This document shows positions 1-6,132 of a DNA stretch of 7,365 nucleotides, piece by piece. The translations under genes were made by a program, and so were the position numbers. How positions within the stretch are numbered: position 1 is the stretch's first letter; each line of letters opens with the position of its first letter. Origin of the DNA: Acidobacteriota bacterium (GTDB taxonomy: Bacteria; Acidobacteriota; Terriglobia; UBA7540). The notes under the pieces are model-generated. The model saw nothing but the letters and a program-made list of their open reading frames with translations, did no database searches and had not been told where the DNA came from. Location of the stretch: assembly GCA_021789565.1 (NCBI GenBank), contig JAJYJL010000378.1, positions 1-7,365 of the forward strand. Direction: 5' to 3'.

Positions 1-59
1 CCGGCGCGGGCCAGTCTTCAACGCGAGGTCTGTATCCTCACAAGGTTGGACCCGACCTC

Positions 60-86
60 CAAGCAATCGCACTCCACGATTGCTTG
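60..86. repeat. Perfect 10-bp inverted repeat (hairpin)
   Basis: CAAGCAATCG (60-69), 7-base loop, CGATTGCTTG (77-86): a perfect stem readable from either strand. No T-tract follows on either side, so it is not a standard intrinsic terminator. For minus-strand transcripts it could still stabilise the 3' end of the permease mRNA. Confidence 0.85.
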
Positions 87-105
87 TACCACGGGCTGAT
101 CCGCG

Positions 106-162
106 CCACCGCATCTGCCCGCTGAATCCTGTTTTCATGTACGGTGGTGGGCGCTCCGCCCA
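106..162. repeat. Two adjoining hairpins
   Basis: Stem one: CCACCG (106-111) pairs with CGGTGG (142-147) and CAT (112-114) with ATG (137-139), leaving a 2-base bulge and a 22-base loop. Stem two: TGGGCG (148-153), loop CTC, CGCCCA (157-162). The two stems abut exactly, which favours a folded RNA or a structured DNA element over chance. Confidence 0.55.
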
Positions 163-244
163 TGAAGTCTTCAACGGAATTCAGGACACCCTCGAAAAAA
201 GAGCTCAGAGTCCGCAGTAGAGAGGTTTTATTAAAGAGGCGAAG

Positions 245-1636
245 TCAATCTTGGCTAAAATCTATCATCGCAGGCTTTCTTCGAAAGCCTCCCGTTATCA
301 GCGCGCAGTAAAGCAACCCGGCAACAAACCAGATACCACCCACTGTTTTCGCCGGGCGGGGGAGACTCCACCAGATCCAGAGGCAAAAGAGGAATCCAAA
401 TGCCGGCAGAAGGAGGTCCTTTAGGACATGTCGTTTGCCTTCCCGTCGGGAGCGAAAATAGAAATGTCTAATTACTGAAAGATTTACCCCCATAAAGGCG
501 AGGAAGGCACCGAAGTTAAGGATCTCAGCCGCCCTTTCAAAGCTGAGGAACATCGCGCCGAAAAAGGCAACCAATCCAATCAGCATAATGTTGTATGAAG
601 GCACACGGGACTTCTGGTCGAGATGCGCAAAGAGCCTTCGCGGGAGCGCGTTATCGCGGCCCATGCCAAACAGGAGTCTGGCCGCCCCGGCCTGTCCACC
701 GAGACCGCTGCCGAAGCAGGCCACAACGAGGATGAAGGCCATTGCGTCGAAAAGCCCCATGCCCCCCACGCGCTTTGACACATCCATGAACGCCGTCTCG
801 AGGTGGGGAAAAGTGGTGAAGTCGGGCCAGACAAGCTGAGCGAGATACACCTGAACGCCGCTGAGGACTCCAGTCAGAAAGCAGACCAGCACAGTAGCCC
901 GAAGAACGTTGCGTTTGGGGTCGCGCACTTCTTCGGAAAGCGTTGTGACCCCGTCGAATCCAATGTAAGTCAACGCGGCCAGGGAAGTGGCGGTAGCGAT
1001 AGAAGAGAAGTCGGTCGTCCTGGAGTCAAAGAATGGCCTAAATGAGAATAATGCTTTCACGCCCCCCATGTGCACAAGGTAATGCACAGCCAGCGCCAAA
1101 AAAGCGCCGATTACCGCGCACATCACGAACAGCAACACAGTATTGCTGCGGGCCGTTGACCGAACACCCTGCAAGTTCAGAAACGTGATGAGGGCCGCCA
1201 TCATCGCCGCCCAGACAGCGTAAGGAAGCTCCGGAAACAACCGCGTGAGCGTCAGGGCGCCATAAATCGTGTTAATGATCGGGATGACGAGGTAATCCAG
1301 CATCATGGCCCAGCCTGTAAGGAACCCGAGGTGCGGATTCAGTTCTCGACCGACGTAAGTGTAAGCGGAGCCTGCGGCAGGGTAAACCGTTGCCATCCGA
1401 CCATAGCTGAATGCTGTCAGCATCATTGCGACCATGGCAATCAGAATGGTGGTGACGACATGCCCACGCGAAAGCTTATCTGCAATTCCGAACAGCGGAA
1501 TCGCCGCAATGGGTTGAATGAGCACTATGCCGTAAAAGACGAGGTCCCAGAAGGTAAGCACACGCCGAAGCTGTTGCTCGGAGGCACGGTGGTTGAGCTG
1601 GCCACAGGAAGACGGAGTGTCCGTACGTTCTGTCAA
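245..1636 (-). CDS. APC-family amino acid / polyamine permease, PuuP-like
   Basis: Inner-membrane secondary transporter of the amino acid-polyamine-organocation superfamily. Its 463 residues match the usual length of PuuP-type putrescine importers (about 460). Twelve hydrophobic segments can be placed near 29-50, 58-77, 102-126, 138-155, 165-187, 212-229, 246-268, 297-322, 348-366, 370-390, 408-424 and 432-449. Diagnostic stretches are FSYGRMATVYPAAGSAYTYV (76-95), ELNPHLGFLTGWAMMLDYL (98-116) and YIGFDGVTTLSEEVRDPKRN (224-243), the conserved loop after TM6. The substrate is probably an amino acid or polyamine; putrescine is only the nearest recalled analogue. The start is TTG (1636-1634), the first start-like codon after an in-frame TGA two codons earlier, with no convincing SD, so initiation is uncertain although the N-terminus matches the family from LRRVLTFWDLVFYG on. 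No frameshift is visible. It sits downstream of two pseudogenes and may have lost its original operon promoter. Confidence 0.9.
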   Translation of the reverse strand: MTERTDTPSSCGQLNHRASEQQLRRVLTFWDLVFYGIVLIQPIAAIPLFGIADKLSRGHVVTTILIAMVAMMLTAFSYGRMATVYPAAGSAYTYVGRELNPHLGFLTGWAMMLDYLVIPIINTIYGALTLTRLFPELPYAVWAAMMAALITFLNLQGVRSTARSNTVLLFVMCAVIGAFLALAVHYLVHMGGVKALFSFRPFFDSRTTDFSSIATATSLAALTYIGFDGVTTLSEEVRDPKRNVLRATVLVCFLTGVLSGVQVYLAQLVWPDFTTFPHLETAFMDVSKRVGGMGLFDAMAFILVVACFGSGLGGQAGAARLLFGMGRDNALPRRLFAHLDQKSRVPSYNIMLIGLVAFFGAMFLSFERAAEILNFGAFLAFMGVNLSVIRHFYFRSRREGKRHVLKDLLLPAFGFLFCLWIWWSLPRPAKTVGGIWFVAGLLYCALITGGFRRKPAMIDFSQD

Positions 1637-1885
1637 TGTTGATCACGGGGAACAGCAGCTTGAAACGATTGCACGCCGAGGGGAGATGCACGTTTCATTA
1701 TCTGCTTCGCCCAATAACAATTTCATCCGACCGGGTATAATTAACCCGGAATTCAAAGTCATCATCGCGAAACCGCTCAACGCTATAGCCCTCTTCCGAA
1801 CCAAGGCGGACCCCTTGACTCAGAGGCCGACCTCCGGCTGTAATTCCTCCTGGTTTGAAGGCCAGGAGTAGTATCTCTAGTCGGG
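1637..1885. other. Unassigned region between MFS fragment and APC permease
   Basis: 249 bases with no recognisable gene. On the minus strand one frame stays open down to TGA... TAA at 1700-1698 and reads SEEGYSVERFRDDDFEFRV near its end, which has a protein-like composition but no family I recognise. It may be the 3' end of another deleted gene. It is out of frame with the MFS fragment and has no credible start. An inverted repeat (1731-1749) lies within it. No strong SD precedes the permease start. Confidence 0.4.
1731..1749. repeat. Inverted repeat CCGGGT-N7-ACCCGG
   Basis: Perfect 6-base arms (1731-1736 and 1744-1749) around the 7-base spacer ataatta, 95 bases upstream of the APC permease start. 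The geometry resembles a dimeric regulator operator. The plus strand contains TATAAT (1736-1741) across one arm, but no matching -35. Role unproven. Confidence 0.4.
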
Positions 1886-2197
1886 TCATACGGAACGCTC
1901 GATATGCCACGCGGGGATTCCCATAATGCGCGTTCCGCACAGCCGACGACGACAGCAGGTGGTCTTGTCCGACGGGAGCAAATACCGGAATCGCCCCTGC
2001 CCAGGGATCTGAAAGAGCATGTAGCCCATCACAACGAAAGCGCTGAAGATTGTTCCCAAATATAAGCGGTTGAGCCCGTATTCGCGTTCGATCGATATGC
2101 CGGCAATGGAGATGTTCACTCGGCCAAGGTAGGTGACCACACTGATGTGGAAAAGGAATAACAAGACCCGTTCCTGACCTTTTACGCGACTCTCCAT
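1886..2197 (-). pseudogene. Truncated MFS transporter (ACS-family-like), N-terminal 70 residues only
   Basis: Starts at ATG 2197 with SD GGAAG (2208-2204) six bases upstream. The first approximately 66 residues match the N-terminus of an anion:cation symporter-type MFS permease: TM1 RVLLFLFHISVVTYL (10-24), then GRVNISIAG where YLDRVNISIA is usual, then LGTIFSAFVVMGYMLFQIPG (TM2, 48-66). After IPG the family continues with GxLADRxGxRR. Here the frame becomes polar and cysteine/arginine-rich (SDKTTCCRRRLCG) and stops after residue 103. A functional protein would have about 400-430 residues and 12 helices, so this is a fragment. The family's Asp in the TM1 motif is Gly (codon GGC, one change from GAC). 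It begins about 20 bases after the end of the E1 alpha remnant, so both pieces probably border an old deletion. Any peptide made would be non-transporting. Confidence 0.82.
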
Positions 2198-2214
2198 GTT
2201 CTTCTTCCAAAACG

Positions 2215-2740
2215 CAGGGTGGCGGCGAGGTTGCCGCGTTCTAGGACAATACCCTGGCTAACAGCACCTTCACTGAAAAAAGACAGAACTACCTATTTAC
2301 TTTCTCGCATGGATGCCGAAAGAGCTGCCCCGGTCGCGATGCCGATTCCAGCTCCGACGATCCCGTCTGCCGCGGGCATACCAATAGAGAAATCCGCGAT
2401 GTGCATGCTCCCCTTTTACCCCTACCGTAGCCGGTCGCCCGACCCAGAAGCTCTGCCATCATGTCGTTAGCGTCGCCGCCTTTGGCGATCGTGTGTCCAT
2501 GGCCACGCTTTGCGCTGGTCATGAAATCTGCAGGGTCTTGGGCAAGGCAAGCACCTACGGCAACAGCTTCTTGGCCGATGGATGCGTGGCTCGATCCCCG
2601 CACCAGTCCCTCGGCATACAAATCGGGATGCCGCGAGTCGAATTCACGGATCAACAGCATGCGGCGAAACATTTCGATCACCAGTTCTGGCAACAAAAAA
2701 CCAGGTCGTGCGTTTGCTCTGCATTTGCTTGAATGGGCAT
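2215..2740 (-). pseudogene. Decayed TPP-dependent dehydrogenase E1 alpha (acetoin/pyruvate type)
   Basis: Remnant of the alpha subunit of a thiamine-diphosphate 2-oxo-acid or acetoin dehydrogenase. Readable segments, spread over shifted frames: LPELVIEMFRRMLLIREFDS; SIGQEAVAVGACLAQ; KRGHGHTIAKG; MAELLGRATGYGRGK; then, one frame over, SMHIADFSIGMPAADG, GIVGAGIGIATGAALSAS and MRESK. Lesions: (a) the likely start ATG 2740 with SD GGAAG needs one more T in the T6 run at 2700-2695 to join the E1 frame; (b) one base is missing in AAAAGGGG (2417-2410), where the family reads GKGGSMH; (c) TAG at 2295-2293 replaces an expected Gln codon; (d) beyond it VVLSFFSEGAVSQG is recognisable, but the TPP motif GDGA-N has become SEGA-S; (e) similarity stops near NLAATL at about 2215, so roughly the C-terminal half of a normal 320-360-residue subunit is gone. 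No E1 beta or E2 gene follows. The GKGGSMHIADF-type motif is commonest in AcoA-like proteins, but the exact substrate class is uncertain. Confidence 0.88.
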
Positions 2741-2882
2741 GGTCACTTCCACGCGACCGGGGTGGCGGATGCGCGCTTCGCCTTTCTTGTTCACGATTCT
2801 GACTTTTCAACCCCGATATGCACAAACACCGACCGTGGAGCGGATCTCCATCTGGCTGGTTCGACGCTAAGGCACCCACGCC
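2741..2882. other. Intergenic region before the E1 alpha pseudogene
   Basis: 142 bases between the hydrolase stop and the pseudogene start. The E1 reading frame is open through it, but its translation is arginine- and serine-rich with no family resemblance. The only signal I trust is GGAAG (2750-2746 on the minus strand), five bases before ATG 2740. No clear terminator hairpin follows the hydrolase. Confidence 0.5.
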
Positions 2883-4979
2883 CTAACCAGTCTGCTCAGC
2901 CATCGCAACCAGGATGTTTACATCAAACTCTTTGTAAAGTTCCAAACAGAAAAGCTCTGGAGCATCCCGGTAGGCCAGAGGAGCCTCCAAAAGATCGCCC
3001 AGGCTTCGCATCCCGTCGTGAATCACCAGGTTTCGGAACCTCATGGGTTCCAAGGAGGCTGCAATTAGGGCTGTCATCTGGCCCCGAATGCCCCAGACAT
3101 CAAGATCGATTTGGCCAGCCCCTCTAGATTCTCGAAGCCACCGCGCCACTCCAATTAACTGCGCAACCCGGATTCCGATTGGGCGGTCTCCGACTGAATC
3201 TAGGGCTTCTGAATAAATCACTGAGGGCCCGAACGGTAACGTCGGGCTACCCCGCTTATCGGGCGACGCGTCACCGGTAAGAAGCAGGTCGAGCACCAAA
3301 ACTTGTTGACTACGACTTAGATGGCAAGCTATGGGCTCCTTTCGACAATTCGTAACCACAGGCGAAACGCCGCGAGATTGAAAAAGCGCCCGTTTTAGTT
3401 TCGTCGTTACCTTTGAGAAACCATTTGAAATCATCGCTTGAGCGCCCGCGTCGCTCAAAACTACGGCAATGGATGCATCGCTAGGCGTGGAGGCTGCTCT
3501 TAACCATATTCCCGTAGCGCTCAGCCCGTTGTTAAACTCGAAGCGGTATGACTCTGCCTCCAAGCTTTCGTCTTTAGTGCAGGTCATCGCCCAAGCGCGC
3601 TTCATAGTGACGGGGTCGTAGCGCACGATTTCCTTAAGTTTAGCCCTTGCCGAGGCGACCCACATCGCCCTGGATGCTGGGTCTGACGGTAACGGCTTGC
3701 GACGGATAGATGTCGCTGAGTTTCTCGCTAGCCCGAGAATCGTCAAGTTATCTTCTGGCAAGCCGACAACCATCTCTTCATAAGTTTTGATTTCTGAATC
3801 GACAGAAATTTCATGGTCAATGATCGGCAGGCCGAAGTGCTCGCAAAAAAACTTGTATGACTGCTCACGATTGTGGAGCGAATAGTTGTGTGTGCCGGGG
3901 TCTGTGTTTGTGTGCCACTCGAGTGCTCCCTGCCTTCCGTAAAGTGCATAAAAGCGTGTGACGTCATCATAGAGGTACGGTTTCTCGATGGCAGCTCTAT
4001 AGCCGTACTGGTCCATAGCCCCGTAAATTAGCAAAGTAGGCTTTGGAGCACGCACAGCACCCAGCGTGGTATAGTCCACGATCGTGCGCAAGTCCGGTGG
4101 GTTGTACTCAAGGTCGCCGACGGTAGCGCTTTCTTCAATCGACGGTACGAAAGCGGCATACCCGCAAACGGGAACGGCCACGTTCACTCTTTCATCGAGA
4201 GAGCTGAGAACGATAGTTTGCCATCCGCCTCCCGATAAGCCCGTCACCCCAATCCGATGCTGATCGACGTTCGGATGTTCATAAAGGTAATCGAGGGACC
4301 TGCGCATTGCAAGGTAGAACAACCCCACTCCACTCACGCCGGTAAGGTTCAAGTGTGCCAGAAACCAGTGTGAGTTCCCCGGCAAGCGAAGCTCGCCCAT
4401 TCCCACCCATTCCGGGTGCAGCGCCATCATCCCTCTCAACGCATAATTGATGCACCGCTTTTGGTCGTATTCAGCGGCCTTCCCTTCGGGAGAGTGTCCG
4501 CTGAAGTTCAGAATTGCCGGGACCTTTCCGGCTAGATTTTCTGGCTCATAAAGAATGGCCGTGGACTTAAAACCAGGAACGATTTCGAACCGTAGCTTCC
4601 TCATCCGATAACCTTTTCCCGAAGGGATCTGGCCCAGGCTTTCGAACTTCGGTCGCGCATCCACCCATTCGCTAGGCCACCCATGAAAGAAAATTTCTTC
4701 GAGAACACGCTTGCGTAGCTGAGCCTCTTCTTCGCTCCACTGTTCTGCCCGGGTAGGCGTAGGGAGTGGGGGGACTCGCTTCAACAGGTACTCCTGGAGC
4801 TGAAACACAACGACGTCAGCCGTCTGGATCGGCTGTTCTAGAATGGGCCGCAGCTGCTTAAGCTTTTTATAGGCGAACCCCACAGAAGACGTAGGGAGGC
4901 ATCGTGCGGCTGCTGCCACAAAGCCTGCTCTAACGAGGCTGCATATGAACTTTCGCCGCTCTAACAAAGACCTGTCCAT
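2883..4979 (-). CDS. Large exported alpha/beta hydrolase, acetyl-xylan-esterase-like
   Basis: A 698-residue protein. ATG 4979 is chosen because AGGGG (4993-4989) precedes it at nine bases; a TTG 45 bases upstream would extend the frame but has a poorer site. The N-terminus ERRKFICSLVRAGFVAAAA looks like a Tat-type signal (Arg8-Arg9), suggesting export. The first half is an alpha/beta hydrolase: RMMALHPEWVG-like core strands, then GLSGGGW with nucleophile Ser249, LLIYGAMD with Asp323, and GTHNYSLHNREQ with His364. This is a complete triad in canonical order. The closest type I recognise is the acetyl-xylan-esterase / Abhydrolase_7-like group. The second half (about 430-698) repeats hydrolase-like strands (LDVWGIRGQMTALIAAS, RFRNLVIHDGM), but the elbow reads GIRGQ instead of G-x-S-x-G, so it is probably a degenerate second domain. 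Substrate is unknown; a carbohydrate or other extracellular ester is an inference. It stands alone, 153 bases from the upstream operon. Confidence 0.85.
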   Translation of the reverse strand: MDRSLLERRKFICSLVRAGFVAAAARCLPTSSVGFAYKKLKQLRPILEQPIQTADVVVFQLQEYLLKRVPPLPTPTRAEQWSEEEAQLRKRVLEEIFFHGWPSEWVDARPKFESLGQIPSGKGYRMRKLRFEIVPGFKSTAILYEPENLAGKVPAILNFSGHSPEGKAAEYDQKRCINYALRGMMALHPEWVGMGELRLPGNSHWFLAHLNLTGVSGVGLFYLAMRRSLDYLYEHPNVDQHRIGVTGLSGGGWQTIVLSSLDERVNVAVPVCGYAAFVPSIEESATVGDLEYNPPDLRTIVDYTTLGAVRAPKPTLLIYGAMDQYGYRAAIEKPYLYDDVTRFYALYGRQGALEWHTNTDPGTHNYSLHNREQSYKFFCEHFGLPIIDHEISVDSEIKTYEEMVVGLPEDNLTILGLARNSATSIRRKPLPSDPASRAMWVASARAKLKEIVRYDPVTMKRAWAMTCTKDESLEAESYRFEFNNGLSATGIWLRAASTPSDASIAVVLSDAGAQAMISNGFSKVTTKLKRALFQSRGVSPVVTNCRKEPIACHLSRSQQVLVLDLLLTGDASPDKRGSPTLPFGPSVIYSEALDSVGDRPIGIRVAQLIGVARWLRESRGAGQIDLDVWGIRGQMTALIAASLEPMRFRNLVIHDGMRSLGDLLEAPLAYRDAPELFCLELYKEFDVNILVAMAEQTG

Positions 4980-5084
4980 TGCACGCGTCCCCTGCGCCCC
5001 TTTCGGTTCGAGCCAGCTTCCCAAAGCGATAAACCTTATCGACGGACCGGCGCGACATGGCTCCTTGCGCTGGGACGAAGCCTC

Positions 5085-5112
5085 ATTAGCCTTCTGTCCA
5101 GTCGGTCTTCAA
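5085..5112 (-). promoter_or_regulatory. Weak candidate promoter for the alpha/beta hydrolase
   Basis: In the 153-base gap before the hydrolase, the minus strand has TTGAAG (5112-5107), a 16-base spacer and GCTAAT (5090-5085), each matching four of six consensus positions. A TTGACT (5125-5120) lies further upstream but has no -10 at a proper distance. The gap is long enough for a separate promoter. The match is weak, and the leader would be about 100 bases. Confidence 0.2.
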
Positions 5113-5132
5113 AACATAGAGTCAACATGACA

Positions 5133-6119
5133 TCAATATTGAGCCAGTTCGCCCCCCAGTTTGACCTGTCGGTCCGACAACACGACCTTGCCGTCTATCT
5201 CTACCGTGGGTCGGTCCAGGACCAAGTCCATGTGGGCGCAGGCAGATATCGTGCTCCCGAAGGTCCGCCCTTCGCCCAACCCAATGTGCGCCGTGCCATA
5301 GGTGGTCTCGTCTTCCAGATAATTCCGACCGAATCTTGCCTTTGGATTAAGCCCGAACCCCAATTCCACTGCAAAATACACATTGGGATCGTTATAATTC
5401 GATAGCAGTTGCCTAAATTCGGTAGCTTGGGATTTTCCGGATATGGATACTATCTTGCCCTTCTCAAACTCTATGCGCACCTCACTGTTTACGGACCCCC
5501 CGGGCATCAGATAACCATCCACCACCAACGTTCCCGTGGTGGAATCTTCTACGGGCGCTATAGTGGCCTCGATCGCGGGTGGCGCGGCCCACGTGCCGGG
5601 CTTGTCAGCAATCCCCGTAAACGACAAGCCCTTCTTGCCCTTGATGCTGAGGTGTAAGTCAGTTCCAACAGCGGAGGTGATATGAGCGTCCTCGGCCTGT
5701 TCCAATACTTTTGCGAGTGACATCACGGTAGGGCGAATAGCCCGAAAATCGGCATCCAATCCCCCCCCCACCAGGGTATCTTCCTTATAACCTGGCAGCG
5801 TCAACACGCGTGCCCCCTTGGCGTTGGCGTTCCTTCGCGCGTTGCTGTGAGTGAGTGACCATGTCACAGGCATCAAGATGGCGTCCGCCGCGGCCATGGC
5901 GGCCGCAATTGGTGCAGGAGGATCCTCGCCGTGCCGAGTGCGCGGCGACATCACGCACACGGAAACCTCACAATCCCGCTCGTGAATCGCCGCCGCCAAG
6001 ACCTCCGCTATCTTAACCGTGTTTAGATCCGCTACGATCAAGGCACGCTCGCCTTTCTTCAGGTCCAAGCACTCATCTAACAGTTTAGCCGCCCCGCGCA
6101 TCCGCCGGAAGTCTTCCAT
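5133..6119 (-). CDS. Aminopeptidase T / NicX-like metalloenzyme (COG2309-type)
   Basis: A 328-residue protein, starting at the ATG with the perfect SD. It resembles the family named leucyl aminopeptidase (aminopeptidase T), which also contains 2,5-dihydroxypyridine 5,6-dioxygenase (NicX). The N-terminal half has an alternating alpha/beta pattern (ERALIVADLNTVKIAEVLA, 24-42; ADAILMPVTWSLTHS, 78-92; RVLTLPG, 104-110). The C-terminal half has the likely metal-site motifs: VELGFGLNP (251-259, Glu252), TAHIGLGEG (276-284, His278) and AHMDLVL (295-301, His296 and Asp298), followed by the usual PTVEIDGKVVL. The His and His-x-Asp residues are the probable metal ligands. Classical M29 aminopeptidases are near 410 residues, so this is nearer the short NicX-like branch. 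Peptidase and ring-cleaving dioxygenase activity cannot be separated by eye. It is coupled to the upstream threonine aldolase, pointing to amino-acid or N-heterocycle catabolism. The gene contains a run of nine G (5769-5761) encoding Val-Gly-Gly-Gly, in frame here. Confidence 0.85.
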   Translation of the reverse strand: MEDFRRMRGAAKLLDECLDLKKGERALIVADLNTVKIAEVLAAAIHERDCEVSVCVMSPRTRHGEDPPAPIAAAMAAADAILMPVTWSLTHSNARRNANAKGARVLTLPGYKEDTLVGGGLDADFRAIRPTVMSLAKVLEQAEDAHITSAVGTDLHLSIKGKKGLSFTGIADKPGTWAAPPAIEATIAPVEDSTTGTLVVDGYLMPGGSVNSEVRIEFEKGKIVSISGKSQATEFRQLLSNYNDPNVYFAVELGFGLNPKARFGRNYLEDETTYGTAHIGLGEGRTFGSTISACAHMDLVLDRPTVEIDGKVVLSDRQVKLGGELAQY

Positions 6120-6125
6120 CCCACG

Positions 6126-6132
6126 CCTCCTT
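6126..6132 (-). promoter_or_regulatory. SD overlapping the aldolase stop codon (translational coupling)
   Basis: The minus strand reads TAAGGAGG: the TAA stop of the threonine aldolase (6133-6131) shares bases with a perfect AAGGAGG. Six bases after it is ATG 6119-6117. This fixes the downstream start at 6119 rather than the in-frame ATG at 6152, which lies inside the aldolase gene and has no SD. The overlap suggests ribosomes terminating on the aldolase reinitiate on the next gene. Confidence 0.85.

Larger units (their letters stand above)
13..176. repeat. 11-base direct repeat AGTCTTCAACG bracketing the hairpins
   Basis: Identical copies at 13-23 and 166-176, in the same orientation and 153 bases apart; identity ends at both sides. 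They enclose a 142-base segment carrying the hairpins. This could be a target-site duplication around a small non-autonomous element, but no terminal inverted repeats are visible, so mobility is not shown. Confidence 0.4.
1..244. other. Gene-free left end with dense secondary structure
   Basis: 244 bases downstream of the permease. Short open frames exist on both strands (plus 2-220; minus about 135-22) but none has an SD, start and family resemblance together. The segment holds three successive hairpins between 60 and 162 and an 11-base direct repeat at 13-23 and 166-176. None of the hairpins is followed by a T-run on either strand, so no classical terminator is called. Confidence 0.5.

Noticed and set aside
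22..137. Short minus-strand frame ending SNLVRIQTSR
   Set aside because: About 38 codons, no SD or good start, interrupted upstream by TGA, no family recognised.
104..149. Possible group II intron domain V (bulged stem with GTACGG)
   Set aside because: The size of the loop (22 bases), absence of the catalytic triad and of a domain VI or reverse transcriptase nearby make this unlikely; only the bulged stem is similar.
588..1045. Plus-strand frames opposite the permease
   Set aside because: Shadows of the clearly conserved APC gene on the other strand.
1736..1741. Plus-strand TATAAT
   Set aside because: No -35 element at 16-18 bases upstream, and no plus-strand gene follows.
2461..3127. Open plus-strand frames of 113 and 181 codons opposite the E1 alpha remnant and the hydrolase end
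   Set aside because: They are antisense to recognisable coding sequence, rich in Arg/Pro/Ser, and resemble no family.
4980..5024. TTG start extending the hydrolase by 15 residues
   Set aside because: ATG 4979 has an AGGGG site and places the twin-arginine motif near the N-terminus, as expected for a signal peptide.
5042..5089. Mini-gene MRLRPSARSHVAPVR upstream of the hydrolase
   Set aside because: Fifteen codons with a poorly spaced SD-like AGAAGG and no attenuator structure; chance is likely.
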